From: Pedobacter cryoconitis
Lineage (GTDB): Bacteria; Bacteroidota; Bacteroidia; Sphingobacteriales; Sphingobacteriaceae
Assembly (NCBI RefSeq): GCF_014207135.1
Contig: NZ_JACHCC010000008.1
Location: 248,001 to 312,000, forward strand
Reading direction: 5' to 3'
DNA length: 64,000 nt
Notes under the pieces: generated by a model
What the model saw: the letters and a program-made list of their open reading frames with translations, nothing else
Told to the model about the DNA's origin: nothing
Database searches by the model: none
Shown here: in pieces, positions 28,201 through 36,155 of the stretch
Layout: the number at the start of each line of letters is the position of its first letter
Position numbering within the stretch: the stretch's first letter is position 1
Translations under genes and position numbers: made by a program

Positions 28201-28649
28201 TTTATTTTAACCCCAGCTCCGGGAATAGGAAGTCCATGCTCATCCTTTACAATCCCCCGCACTGTAATCTGTTCAGATTTACGAGGAGAATGTGCGATTT
28301 TATTCAATAAAATCGTTTTATCAACTATGTTATAATTAATAGACAACTTATTCAGACAAGCATTGAGTGCCTCATCAATGGTTGCATTCGTAAGACTGAC
28401 GGAAACTATTTCTCTGGCAGGATCAAAGTCGTTGCTAAGAAATACATATCCGGTTTGATTTTTTATGTCTTGTAAAACTGTTGAAAGTGGTTTGTTCTTT
28501 TGATTCAGATTAATCTTTTGCGCCAATACGGTGGCACTTGCCTGAACAAAGGCTATCATGAGTATGAAAGTGGTTAGTTTCAAGATCAATAGCAGTTTAG
28601 GGTAGGTCCTGAAAACGGACGCACCACGATTAAAAGCACTTATTTTCAT
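25254..28649 (-). CDS. SusC-family TonB-dependent transporter with N-terminal STN signalling domain, PUL B
   Basis: I use the ATG at 28649 (MKISAFNRG); the open frame extends 13 codons further. After the signal peptide comes an STN domain (INLNQKNKPLSTVLQDIKNQ through LNACLNKLSINYNIVDKTIL), then a carboxypeptidase-regulatory-like domain, TonB box (LEEVAVVGFGT), plug (VLKDASGTAVYGVRGANGV) and barrel ending in TISLGLSVKF. The STN domain is what contacts FecR-type anti-sigma factors, and a FecR/ECF-sigma pair lies just upstream. Substrate binding outside can therefore be signalled to the cytoplasm. Length is about 1131 aa. Confidence 0.93.
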   Translation of the reverse strand: MKISAFNRGASVFRTYPKLLLILKLTTFILMIAFVQASATVLAQKINLNQKNKPLSTVLQDIKNQTGYVFLSNDFDPAREIVSVSLTNATIDEALNACLNKLSINYNIVDKTILLNKIAHSPRKSEQITVRGIVKDEHGLPIPGAGVKIKGSLSSTSTDVNGSFSISVPSASAILQFTYVGYQPLEVTVGSQRNLSISLKPSDNALEEVAVVGFGTQRKVSLIGAQSTIDAKELKQPVSSITQSLAGRISGVVGVQRSGEPGRSTADIWIRGIATFGGNSSAPLILVDGVERSIDNIDPEDIESFTVLKDASGTAVYGVRGANGVVIVKTKTGQVGKSSILFDYNEGISTFTRRPQMADGVTYMNMANEASTGRGLPVQYTQDYINKTASGADPLLYPNVNWMNELFNKYSSTRRANLSTSGGVEKAQYYVSLAFYNETGYLKTNDLAQYNSSLDYKRYNFTSNLNLKLTGTTKLDLGIQGYASVGNYPALNTEDIFRSALDASPVAYPVMYPGGFVPGQSSNGGFRNPYADLTTRGYRSEFKSQLYTNIRLTQDLKFITTGLTATAMFSFDAYNQNFINRSKRESTYFPVNVPGTDSPYKADGSLNLQQTYTSTQNYLSFSPSQDGNHQLYNEVSLNYDKAFGKHRVGGLFTGYSSDLSKPFVTDFTSSIPYRAIGLATRATYSYDDRYFAELNFGYNGSELFSPGNRYGSFPAFGIGWIPSSEKFWEPLKNVVSFLKFRYSDGKTGIGSINGRRFAYLTLVSDGASGYQLGKNFNNTGGIQVSDYGIDIRWAESRKQDLGLEIKTLNNNLSLIVDLFKEKRTGIFLQRQSIPGYVGLVSQPWGNLGVVDNRGIDATLDYNVKVGQVDLGFHGTFTYNRDKLINDDLPPQPYPWMSHLGNNILSRYGYQAVGLFTSQAEIDASAVPGAKSLVKVGDIKYKDLNGDGIINSLDQTRIGRGDVPNKVYGFGVSVGYKGFLLSTFFQGIAGADIELGGSAIQPFNGNGGLGNAYSNITDRWTPENPNQNAFYPRLAFGQDQNFNNTQNSSWWIKDVSFLRLKSAQLSYNLPQHFSEKLHVKNLAVYLIGANLLTFSKFKLWDPELNTNNGNGLADGSKYPINRTISLGLSVKF

Positions 28650-28967
28650 TTGCTTAATTTTTCTCAAAAGCAGGAATGGATACCACAAGATTTAGCGCAT
28701 AACACGCCCATAATCTCAGGCTCATTTCGTACTTTTGATTTGGTTTGGGTTAATACAGAAGTTAGTTCAGATTAATTTTTCCGATTTATAATCGGAGGGG
28801 TTAGCTCAAATCTTTAGCCGGGCAATGGGTCCAAGCATTGTCCGGTTTTCATTTAAGTCCCTATAGCCGCTAGCTATACGTTTGTATATCTTTTTCCATG
28901 TTCATAATTTTATTTGGTTAAATATTTGGTTTAATCGTCCGGGCTGTTTAGCCCTAAGACAGGGTAT
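28650..28967 (-). promoter_or_regulatory. Leader/promoter region between fecR and STN-susC, with two stem-loops
   Basis: This stretch has no gene and should carry the sigma-dependent promoter of PUL B. A near-contiguous palindrome lies at 28780-28796 (TCCGATT-TAT-AATCGGA). A 10-bp stem with one G:T pair lies at 28818-28845 (arms CCGGGCAATG and CATTGTCCGG). A short hairpin GGGCT-GTTT-AGCCC at 28941-28954 sits just after the fecR stop. No T-run follows any of these on the minus strand, so they may be leader RNA structures or operators rather than terminators. Confidence 0.4.
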
Positions 28968-30200
28968 TTAGTTTTGTATGATTACTATTTTTTTTCTGCC
29001 ATGATTATTTTCCGGGGCTTCAACTCTAAAATTGATATTGGCAAAACCTAAAATTCTCAGCGCCTTGGAAGCATTCATGTTCCGATAAATTTCTCCGTTA
29101 AATTTATTTGCAGGTATTTTACCTTTGTATTCTACATCTACATCATACCACCTGGAAAACTGATCCATCACCGTAGAGATACCTGCATTTTCGAACTTGA
29201 ACAATCCATTTTTCCAGGCCACTGCCACTGTAGTATCCACCTCAGCAACTTTAATATTCTGGTTCACCCGGGCTTGTTGACCCGGGCTTATAATCCGCTC
29301 GAAAACAGCCGCTTTGCTGATTTTAACGCTTCCCTCCAGTAAGGTTGTTATCGTAAACTCATCCGTATCGTAGCCGTTTATATTAAAATGTGTTCCCAGT
29401 ACCTCTACGTCCTGTTTTTTACCAGAAACAATAAATGGCAATCTCCCTTTTCGGTTACTTACTTTAGCAATTTCGAAATAGGCCTCCCCTGTCAGCTCGA
29501 CCTTACGTCCTGAGCTAGCAAAAGAAATGGGATACTTTAAGGAAGAAGCCGAGTTAAGCCAGACATGACTACCGTCAGAGAGTACAACCTGGTATTGCCC
29601 TCCAGGGGGAGTGGTTATCGTATTAAATTCTGAACTAAGTTCAGCCTTCCTCCTGTTGTTATGATGATAGCCTGGATCCTTTACTTCATACAGCAATTTT
29701 CCATCAGCAGTTTTCCGGATACTGATGCCCGATTGTTCGGCCAGTTTACCATTGACTGCATCAGTAAGCGATAATTTTGTACCGTCTGCCAGAGTAAGGG
29801 TAGCTTTGTTCCCTCCCGGGCTAAGTTCTCCTTTATAAATCTTACCGGAATCTACCCGTTTACTGACCAGATAGATTCCAATTGAAAGGGTTAATAAAAC
29901 AACCGCAGCTGTCATTAATTTTCTATATAAAGGGTAAATCCTTCTGGATAGATTCACTGAAGAATCCAGGTGGTCTTCAGCCGAAAAAACGTGGTTAAGG
30001 ATATTTCTTTTTTGACTATCATCCAGACCTCCGGTAAACTCATGACTGGTTAGATATTCATCCATTAAATGATGTAAAAAGACTTCGTTAACGGGATCAT
30101 TAACCAGCAAAAAAAACTCCTGAGTTTCTTCTGCAGAGGCAGTTTCCTCCATATACTGATCAAACAATAATTGTATCCTCGCTTTTGAAATCATAATCAC
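28968..30200 (-). CDS. FecR-family anti-sigma factor
   Basis: A 410-aa inner-membrane protein. Residues 1-90 are the cytoplasmic sigma-binding part, 95-113 the single membrane helix (LMTAAVVLLTLSIGIYLVS), about 195-290 the periplasmic FecR domain (TTPPGGQYQVVLSDGSHVWL, VELTGEAYFEI), and about 335-405 the C-terminal DUF4974/secretin-like segment (FENAGISTVMDQFSRWYDVD). It transmits the state of the STN-SusC to the ECF sigma factor encoded 89 bases upstream. MISKAR three codons in is an alternative start. Confidence 0.92.
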   Translation of the reverse strand: MIMISKARIQLLFDQYMEETASAEETQEFFLLVNDPVNEVFLHHLMDEYLTSHEFTGGLDDSQKRNILNHVFSAEDHLDSSVNLSRRIYPLYRKLMTAAVVLLTLSIGIYLVSKRVDSGKIYKGELSPGGNKATLTLADGTKLSLTDAVNGKLAEQSGISIRKTADGKLLYEVKDPGYHHNNRRKAELSSEFNTITTPPGGQYQVVLSDGSHVWLNSASSLKYPISFASSGRKVELTGEAYFEIAKVSNRKGRLPFIVSGKKQDVEVLGTHFNINGYDTDEFTITTLLEGSVKISKAAVFERIISPGQQARVNQNIKVAEVDTTVAVAWKNGLFKFENAGISTVMDQFSRWYDVDVEYKGKIPANKFNGEIYRNMNASKALRILGFANINFRVEAPENNHGRKKIVIIQN

Positions 30201-30289
30201 ATTTGTGAATGCTTATTTATACACTGACGTTACAAAATGCAAACAGGGGTAATCAGGATTCAAAATATTTTAAGAAAATAACAGAAGAT

Positions 30290-30886
30290 CTATTTGTTCA
30301 TTGAAATCAGAACAAACAACATGGCATTCATCTCAATAAAATGAGTACGAATTGTCTTCAGGGCCAGCTTCATATGTTTATGGACCGTTCCCGAAGAAAT
30401 ATTTAATTGGTCAGCTACCTCCTGATATTTCAATCCTTGTTCATGACAAAGTTCATAAACTAATTTTTGTTGAGGAGGAAGGGTATCTACAACTGTCTTT
30501 AGCATTTTTGCAGATTCATTATACAAAAGTCTGTGCTCAGCATTAGTTCCGCTTAAAACATCTTGAGCAGTAAGCTCCACATACTTCAACGCATCAGCAG
30601 CAATCTTTCTCAGTGCTGTATAGCATTGATTTCGCGTGGCCCGGTTAAGATAAGCGCCAAAATTCTCAATAGTTTGAATATCTTTTCTCTTTAGCCAGAT
30701 CTTAATAAAAATGTCCTGCACAATTTCTTCTGCCTGGCTTTTAGACCTAGTTAATTTCATGGAATAATCATATACCATGACCTGATAATGATCAAAGAGC
30801 TCGGTAAAAGCCACCTTATCCCCTTCAGCAACTCTATCAAGTAGCATTCTTTCCAAAACACGATCATAGGGCCGGCCTTTGTACAT
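30290..30886 (-). CDS. ECF-type RNA polymerase sigma-70 factor
   Basis: A 198-aa protein with sigma region 2 (FTELFDHYQVMVYDYSMKLT, then AEEIVQDIFIKIWLKR) and region 4 (LPPQQKLVYELCHEQGLKYQ, then SSGTVHKHMKLALKTIR). This is the Bacteroidota PUL sigma subfamily. It is paired with FecR and the STN-SusC gene, and should activate the PUL B promoter when the glycan is present. It is the first gene of the cluster. Its own promoter must be in the 217 bases before it, where I see no clear consensus. Confidence 0.92.
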   Translation of the reverse strand: MYKGRPYDRVLERMLLDRVAEGDKVAFTELFDHYQVMVYDYSMKLTRSKSQAEEIVQDIFIKIWLKRKDIQTIENFGAYLNRATRNQCYTALRKIAADALKYVELTAQDVLSGTNAEHRLLYNESAKMLKTVVDTLPPQQKLVYELCHEQGLKYQEVADQLNISSGTVHKHMKLALKTIRTHFIEMNAMLFVLISMNK

Positions 30887-31103
30887 CCAATCTTTCTATA
30901 TTTAAGCTAAATATTCGTAACATCAATATTATGTATAATTTTTATAATTACACATTGCCCAAAGCATATTATCCTAAAATACCAATTTTTCAATCACCTT
31001 TTTATACTGACATTATGCTGTTTTTATTCTCCAGTCAAGTTTGATCATACATAATGTTATCTTCGGTTAAAAAACGCATTAGTTTATTAAAAAAGCATTT
31101 CTC

Positions 31104-32033
31104 ATGAAAGAGAAAGAACCAACGTCAAAAACTCTGGCTGATCTCTATGAAATGATGGGTTTACCCGTTGATTTGATCAGTACAGAATCAGGTTTTACCA
31201 TACATTCCTTAAAAGAAACATTTAAGGATCTCCCTTTTAAATCCATTGCCTACCGCCCGGATTACTTCAGTTTTGTGTTTGTTAAAAATGCATATGGAAA
31301 GTATATTATTGATGAGATGGGCTTTGATATCAACCCTGGTACAATTTATTTCACTAACCCAGGCAATTACAGAAGTTTTGAGTGGTCAGAAATTACAGAC
31401 GCCTATCTCATTACATTTAATGAATTTTACCTGAAAGAACATGTTCATCCTGATGTTTATCAGGACTTTTCTTTTTTGCTGACAGAAATCGTTCAGCCAA
31501 GGTTAATGCTACCAGCGCAATTTGCTGATATTGAACAACTATACCGGCAGATCCATAAAGAACAATTAGGAAAATCCCCATATAAGAATAAAATCATCGG
31601 TAGCTTATTTGTGGCGTTATTATTAAAAATAAAAGAGTACTTCTGGCAGGACTATAACCCCATATATGAAGGTAACCGTAGTTCTTCGATCGTTAAAATA
31701 TTCAAGAAGAACCTGGAAGAGCACTATCGGGCTATAGTTTTTGGGCAGGAAAACAGCTTGTACAGGGTTCAGGATTATGCAGATTTACAGCATTTACATC
31801 CTAATTACCTAAGCAGCGTCATCAAGACAAAAACAGGAAAACCCGTTAGTATGTGGATTTCAGAAAAGACGGTCGCTGAGGCAAAATCACTGTTGCATAA
31901 CTCAGAAGCTTCTATTAAAGAAATCTCGTTTATGCTGGGCTTCTCAGAAGCTACACACTTTAGTAATTACTTTAAAAAGTATACAGAACTAACTCCTGTA
32001 GCCTACCGGAAGCTGCAAAATTCCAAATCTTAG
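31104..32033 (+). CDS. AraC-family transcriptional regulator
   Basis: A 309-aa protein. The N-terminal part (about 30-160: YFSFVFVKNAYGKYIID, INPGTIYFTNPG) is a cupin-like sensor. The C-terminal AraC DNA-binding domain includes YRVQDYADLQHLHPNYLSSV, AEAKSLLHNS and IKEISFMLGFSEATHFSNYF. It precedes two SDR genes on the same strand by 87 bases and is the likely regulator of that pair, a frequent pairing in this phylum. The inducer is unknown. Confidence 0.85.
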   Translation: MKEKEPTSKTLADLYEMMGLPVDLISTESGFTIHSLKETFKDLPFKSIAYRPDYFSFVFVKNAYGKYIIDEMGFDINPGTIYFTNPGNYRSFEWSEITDAYLITFNEFYLKEHVHPDVYQDFSFLLTEIVQPRLMLPAQFADIEQLYRQIHKEQLGKSPYKNKIIGSLFVALLLKIKEYFWQDYNPIYEGNRSSSIVKIFKKNLEEHYRAIVFGQENSLYRVQDYADLQHLHPNYLSSVIKTKTGKPVSMWISEKTVAEAKSLLHNSEASIKEISFMLGFSEATHFSNYFKKYTELTPVAYRKLQNSKS

Positions 32034-32120
32034 ATTTTCATACTTAATCCTTTAATATCCGTCCTTTTAGCAGGCGTTCTTTAACTGACCTTTGAATTAT
32101 CAAACTCAGATGAAGAAAAT

Positions 32121-32861
32121 ATGAAAACGCTAAAAGAAAAAGTAATTCTGGTTACTGGTGCCTCAAGAGGCATAGGAGCAAGTATCGCGCACAAACTGGC
32201 TGCTGCCGGGGCAAAAGTCATTGTAAATTATGCTGGCGGCAAAGAGGCTGCTGAGCAAACCGTGAATGAGATCCGTCAACAGGGCGGTGATGCAATTGCC
32301 TTACAGGCAGATGTAAGTAACAGCGAGGCTGTTAAAGCCTTATTTGATGCAAGCATTGAACAATATGGCCGGATTGATGTACTGGTCAACAATGCAGGTA
32401 TTATGATTACCAAACTGCTCAAAGACACTACCGATGAAGATTTTGCCAGACAGTTTGATGTGAATGTCAAAGGGACCTTTAACACCATGAGGGAGGCAGC
32501 TACCCGTTTGGCCGACAATGGCAGCATCATTAATTTCTCTACTTCCGTAAACCGGATTATGCTACCTGCTTATAGTACCTATGTAGCTACAAAAGCGGCT
32601 GTTGAACAATTAACCCGTGTATTCTCGAAAGAAGTAGGCAGTCGTGGAATCAATGTAAATTCTATTTCTCCTGGTCCAACCAATACCGAGCTGTTTACCA
32701 ATGGTAAACCGCAGGAGGTGATTGACCGTCTGGCTTCTCTCTCTGCTTTTAACCGCATTGGCGAACCGGAAGATATTGCCCGGGTAGTAAGCTTCCTTGC
32801 AGGAGATGACGCAAAATGGATCACTGCGCAAAATATAGGTGTAAATGGTGGAATGGCATAA
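32121..32861 (+). CDS. Short-chain dehydrogenase/reductase (SDR)
   Basis: A 246-aa classical SDR. Visible motifs are the nucleotide-binding TGASRGIG (about 12-19), NNAG (about 90-93), the catalytic Ser segment (NFSTSVNR) and YVATK for the Tyr-x-x-x-Lys pair. The N-terminal strand KVIVNYAGG suggests NADP(H) preference. It is probably an oxidoreductase of 3-oxoacyl-ACP-reductase type, but the substrate is not readable. It lies 15 bases before a second, related SDR gene. Confidence 0.85.
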   Translation: MKTLKEKVILVTGASRGIGASIAHKLAAAGAKVIVNYAGGKEAAEQTVNEIRQQGGDAIALQADVSNSEAVKALFDASIEQYGRIDVLVNNAGIMITKLLKDTTDEDFARQFDVNVKGTFNTMREAATRLADNGSIINFSTSVNRIMLPAYSTYVATKAAVEQLTRVFSKEVGSRGINVNSISPGPTNTELFTNGKPQEVIDRLASLSAFNRIGEPEDIARVVSFLAGDDAKWITAQNIGVNGGMA

Positions 32862-32876
32862 TTAAATCTAAAAATC

Positions 32877-33629
32877 ATGAACAGTTTAAAAAATAAAGTA
32901 GCATTAATTACAGGATCAGCAAGGGGTTTAGGCAAGGCTATTGCTGAACGTTATGCAGCATTGGGTGCAGATATTGTGATCAATTATTCAAGAGATAAGG
33001 CATCAGCCGATGAAGTTTTAAGTAATATAAAAGCAATGGGTGTAAGCGTAATTGCAGTACAGGCAGATGTGAGCAAAGTGGCGGACCTGGAACGTTTATT
33101 TGAAACTGCAAAACAAGCATTTGGAAAAATTGACATTGTTGTCGCCAATGCCGGCATTGAACTGGTAGAAACCAAGGTTGTAGATTTTACCGAAGAACAG
33201 TTTGACAGGTTATTTTCTATAAACACCAAGGGAGCCTATTTCACTATGCAACAGGCCGCCAAAAATGTAGAAGACAATGGGCGGATTATTTACATTGCTT
33301 CCAGTACTACAGCTTTTCCGGTTCAGGGCATGGCTGTATATGGTGGTAGTAAAACTACGCCCAGATATATGGTAGATGTTTTATCCAAAGAGATTGGCCA
33401 TAGAGGTGTAACTGTAAATACGATCATCCCTTTTGCAGTAGATCATTCGGGGATCTTCGCTGAACCTGATAGTTACCCCGCTTTGAGAAAACAATTGCTG
33501 GACAGTTGTCCAATGGGCAGGCTTGCAGAGGTCGAAGATGTAGCCAATGCCGCAGAATTTTTTGCAAGTGACCTTTCCTCTTTTGTGAACGGGCAGCATT
33601 TGCTGGTCAATGGAGGGGCTACAAACTAG
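32877..33629 (+). CDS. Short-chain dehydrogenase/reductase (SDR), paralog of the previous gene
   Basis: A 250-aa SDR with TGSARGLG, ANAG, the Ser segment IASSTTAF and YGGSK as the Tyr-x-x-x-Lys motif. It resembles its upstream neighbour along its whole length (QADVSK versus QADVSN, the same HRGVTVNT versus SRGINVNS pattern) but is far from identical, so an old tandem duplication is likely. The usual NNAG is VANAG here. The last 11 bases overlap the convergent M17-domain gene. Confidence 0.83.
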   Translation: MNSLKNKVALITGSARGLGKAIAERYAALGADIVINYSRDKASADEVLSNIKAMGVSVIAVQADVSKVADLERLFETAKQAFGKIDIVVANAGIELVETKVVDFTEEQFDRLFSINTKGAYFTMQQAAKNVEDNGRIIYIASSTTAFPVQGMAVYGGSKTTPRYMVDVLSKEIGHRGVTVNTIIPFAVDHSGIFAEPDSYPALRKQLLDSCPMGRLAEVEDVANAAEFFASDLSSFVNGQHLLVNGGATN

Positions 33630-34380
33630 CGTTTATCGCTTCTTTGATTCCTTCGCCGGCAGTCATAAAAAACGATGGCCCAGCCAATAGGATAACCTTA
33701 GTCACCGGTTTAAAAATGGCCATTTTTTTTGCTTTGAGATAATTCTGGGTACGGTACGCTTCAATAATCCCCCTGGTTACATTACCCGCTACCAGAGCTG
33801 TGGGCGAATCAATCCCAGCATCTTTGAGGTCACTGGCAAAAGCAAAGTTGTTTACACCTAAGGTTAAGGCTTCACGCATGGCTACACGACCTATGGAAAT
33901 CATCAGCTCCGGGCTAAATTTATTTCTGTCACCTAAACCAATAAGTAATAATTTCCCCGCTTTCATCGTACCTGCCGGAGGCGTTACCAGAAGCGTTTCA
34001 AAAGCCTGACCAGTAAACCTGCCTGTTTTACGGATTTCCGTGATCTGTCCTTTTAAGGCTTCGTCCAGATGTACCATCCCATTAACCGCTGGAGCTAATG
34101 CAGGTGGGGATTTATAAATGTCGCCTTCGGTATATTCAAATACACAGGCTATCTGTAATTCTGTACTTGCAGAGGATGGGCCTTCTACCAAACCTTCTAT
34201 AGTAATACCATCTACTTTACCCCAGACTTTTGAAGTACCAACTGTTATTGTCTGTGTACTATCTTTTGGATTTTGTTGGGCTATCGCCGGATTAATAAAA
34301 AAGCCCAGATGGAACAGCAATATTAAACTAATCAGCACAGCCCTGGAATCCCTTTTTTTGTGAGATTTGATTATTGTCAT
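33619..34380 (-). CDS. Secreted stand-alone M17 peptidase N-terminal domain protein
   Basis: The ATG at 34380 (MTIIKSHKKR) gives 253 aa and a signal peptide ending near PAIAQQ; an in-frame extension to 34431 adds no domain. The rest matches the macrodomain-like N-terminal region of leucyl aminopeptidases (FTGQAFETLLVTPPAGTMKA, LLLIGLGDR, SIGRVAMREA). It ends at the interdomain linker (GEGIKEAINASL), so the metal-binding catalytic domain of M17 peptidases is absent and peptidase activity is not expected. It may bind a ligand or protein in the envelope. It converges on the SDR gene with an 11-base overlap. Confidence 0.7.
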   Translation of the reverse strand: MTIIKSHKKRDSRAVLISLILLFHLGFFINPAIAQQNPKDSTQTITVGTSKVWGKVDGITIEGLVEGPSSASTELQIACVFEYTEGDIYKSPPALAPAVNGMVHLDEALKGQITEIRKTGRFTGQAFETLLVTPPAGTMKAGKLLLIGLGDRNKFSPELMISIGRVAMREALTLGVNNFAFASDLKDAGIDSPTALVAGNVTRGIIEAYRTQNYLKAKKMAIFKPVTKVILLAGPSFFMTAGEGIKEAINASL

Positions 34381-34449
34381 CGTTATTAGATTTAGATTCT
34401 TTGCCTTCAATTTATCAAAAAAAAATAACATATACAGACTAATAAAAAA

Positions 34450-34476
34450 CTACAGATTGTCTACAGATTTCAGATT
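34450..34476. promoter_or_regulatory. Helically phased short direct repeats in a divergent promoter region
   Basis: CTACAGATT occurs at 34450-34458 and again at 34461-34469 (11 bases apart), followed by CAGATT at 34471-34476. One-turn spacing suggests side-by-side binding of a regulator. The site lies between the M17-domain gene (minus) and the thioredoxin-ApbE operon (plus), about 65-90 bases from each start. Confidence 0.35.
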
Positions 34477-34540
34477 GATCTTGGTCTTATAATTCTATTT
34501 ACATATCGACGTTACCTGATAAATTTATTGCTGGCCCGCT

Positions 34541-34978
34541 ATGAAAATACTTCTTATAACCTTACTTAGTTTCCTCACTATCCCAATTGTCTGGTCAGGT
34601 GACTTTAATGAAGCTGTCAAAGAAGCTAAAACAGCTCATAAAACAATCTTAATTAACTTTTCAGGTTCTGATTGGTGTGGTCCCTGTATCCGGCTGCGAA
34701 AGGAAATACTCGAATCTGATGCATTTACAAAGTATGCTGCTGATCATCTGGTCCTGGTACGTGCAGATTTCCCAAGACAGAAAAAAAACCAACTGATAAA
34801 AGAACAAATAAAACGAAATGAATCGCTGGCTGACAAGTATAATCCTGATGGCAAATTTCCTTATACTTTACTCGTAAATGAAAACGGTCAGGTTTTGAAA
34901 TCATGGGAAGGCTATCCTGCTGATGAAACACCAGATCAGTTTGTTCAGGAAATAAACAATATAAATCAAACCAGATAG
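34541..34978 (+). CDS. Exported thioredoxin-family protein
   Basis: A 145-aa protein with an N-terminal signal (to about residue 19, VWSGD) and a thioredoxin fold bearing WCGPC (about 47-51) and the cis-proline segment FPYTLL. The spacing and KTILINFSGSDWCGPC resemble the DUF255/thiol:disulfide interchange group. It should keep cysteines reduced or shuffle disulfides in the periplasm. It is the first gene of a tight five-gene operon; a plausible client is the Cys-rich tail of the DUF4266 lipoprotein encoded two genes later, which is an inference from context. Confidence 0.8.
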   Translation: MKILLITLLSFLTIPIVWSGDFNEAVKEAKTAHKTILINFSGSDWCGPCIRLRKEILESDAFTKYAADHLVLVRADFPRQKKNQLIKEQIKRNESLADKYNPDGKFPYTLLVNENGQVLKSWEGYPADETPDQFVQEINNINQTR

Positions 34979-34985
34979 CTATATC

Positions 34986-35915
34986 ATGGAAATCTCCTGC
35001 AGCAGAGTCCTTAAACTGATGGGTAACCGGTTTGAATTTACAGTGATTGCTGCAGATCAGAAACGTGGAGAACAGGCAATTGATGATGCTATTGACGAAG
35101 TAAGGCGTATAGAAGAACTGCTAAGTACATTCAAAGAGACCAGCCAGACAAATTATATCAATGATCATGCTGGTCTCAGACCCGTTACTGTAGATACTGA
35201 AGTCGTTCAACTCATCCTTCGTTCCTTAAAAATATCTAAATTAACCCAGGGTGCATTTGACATCACTTATGGCTCTATTGATAAAAGCTTATGGAATTTC
35301 GATGTCAGTATGACCTCACTTCCTGATAAAAATACAGCCTTACAGGCTGTCAGTCTCATTAATTATCAGAACGTCATTGTAGATGCAGAAAAATCTACGG
35401 TTTTGTTAAAAAACAAAGGTATGCGATTGGGTTTTGGAGGTATAGGAAAAGGTTATGCCGCAGATAAGGCTAAGCAGGTTTTGCTAAACGCAGGAATTAA
35501 AAGTGGCATTGTTAACGCTGCCGGTGACCTGATTACCTGGGGCACACAAATTGACGGGAGGCCATGGACAATTGGTATTGCCGACCCCAATCAAAGTACG
35601 AAACCTTTTTCTTCACTGAAAATCAGCAACATGTCTATTGCCACTTCAGGCAATTATGAGAAATATGCAATAATCAACGGACAGAAATATTCCCATACTA
35701 TAGATCCAAAAACAGGGCTTCCGGTAACTGGAATTAAAAGTGTCAGTATACTATGTCCTAATGCAGAACTTGCCGATGCACTGGCTACTCCAATTATGGT
35801 AATGGGTATTCAGGTTGGTCTGGATCTGATCAATCAACTCAAACAAGTAGCCTGTATTTTAATCGATGACGCTGACCAGGTTTACACTTCTGAAAACATA
35901 AATATAAAACACTGA
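34986..35915 (+). CDS. apbE: ApbE-family FAD:protein FMN transferase
   Basis: A 309-aa protein with ApbE motifs: LKLMGNRFEFTV at the start of the domain, FGGIGKGYAADKA (about 150-162), NAAGDLITWG and YSHTIDPKTGLPV, then the magnesium-site region NAELADALATPIMVMG. The enzyme attaches FMN covalently to Thr/Ser of acceptor proteins. Most ApbE proteins are exported lipoproteins, yet this one begins right at the domain with no signal peptide, and an in-frame stop upstream rules out a longer start. It begins 7 bases after the thioredoxin gene and ends 1 base before the DUF4266 gene. Confidence 0.88.
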   Translation: MEISCSRVLKLMGNRFEFTVIAADQKRGEQAIDDAIDEVRRIEELLSTFKETSQTNYINDHAGLRPVTVDTEVVQLILRSLKISKLTQGAFDITYGSIDKSLWNFDVSMTSLPDKNTALQAVSLINYQNVIVDAEKSTVLLKNKGMRLGFGGIGKGYAADKAKQVLLNAGIKSGIVNAAGDLITWGTQIDGRPWTIGIADPNQSTKPFSSLKISNMSIATSGNYEKYAIINGQKYSHTIDPKTGLPVTGIKSVSILCPNAELADALATPIMVMGIQVGLDLINQLKQVACILIDDADQVYTSENINIKH

Positions 35916-35916
35916 T

Positions 35917-36147
35917 ATGAAACCTCTGACAAAAGTACACCCTGTCTTATGGATAGGTCTTGCATGCGCTGGCTTACTGGCGGCTTGTACTACGGTTAAA
36001 CCCTATCAAAAGAACCGTCTCAACGATGCCGAAATGGAATTGGCATCCCGAAAGGCGCAAAAATTCGAACAAAGTTTTCAGCTCTATCGCGAAGGTGCAT
36101 CCGGAGCCAATGGAGGAAAAAGTGGTGGTGGCTGCGGTTGTAATTAA
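35917..36147 (+). CDS. DUF4266 small lipoprotein
   Basis: A 76-aa protein with a hydrophobic segment and a lipobox LAAC (about 20-23), then a charged helix (LNDAEMELASRKAQKFEQSF) and a Gly/Cys-rich end (GASGANGG, GGGCGCN). This matches the DUF4266 family, which occurs almost always next to DUF3570 and ApbE. The SGA part of GASGAN recalls the SGAT-type flavinylation site of NqrC/RnfG, but the residue after it is Asn rather than Thr/Ser. It may be the redox carrier or assembly partner of this operon; the function is not established. Confidence 0.8.
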   Translation: MKPLTKVHPVLWIGLACAGLLAACTTVKPYQKNRLNDAEMELASRKAQKFEQSFQLYREGASGANGGKSGGGCGCN

Positions 36148-36155
36148 ATCAAAAC

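Noticed and set aside
32121..33629. The two SDR genes as one broken gene
   Set aside because: Each has a complete set of SDR motifs and its own start and stop, so they are tandem paralogs.
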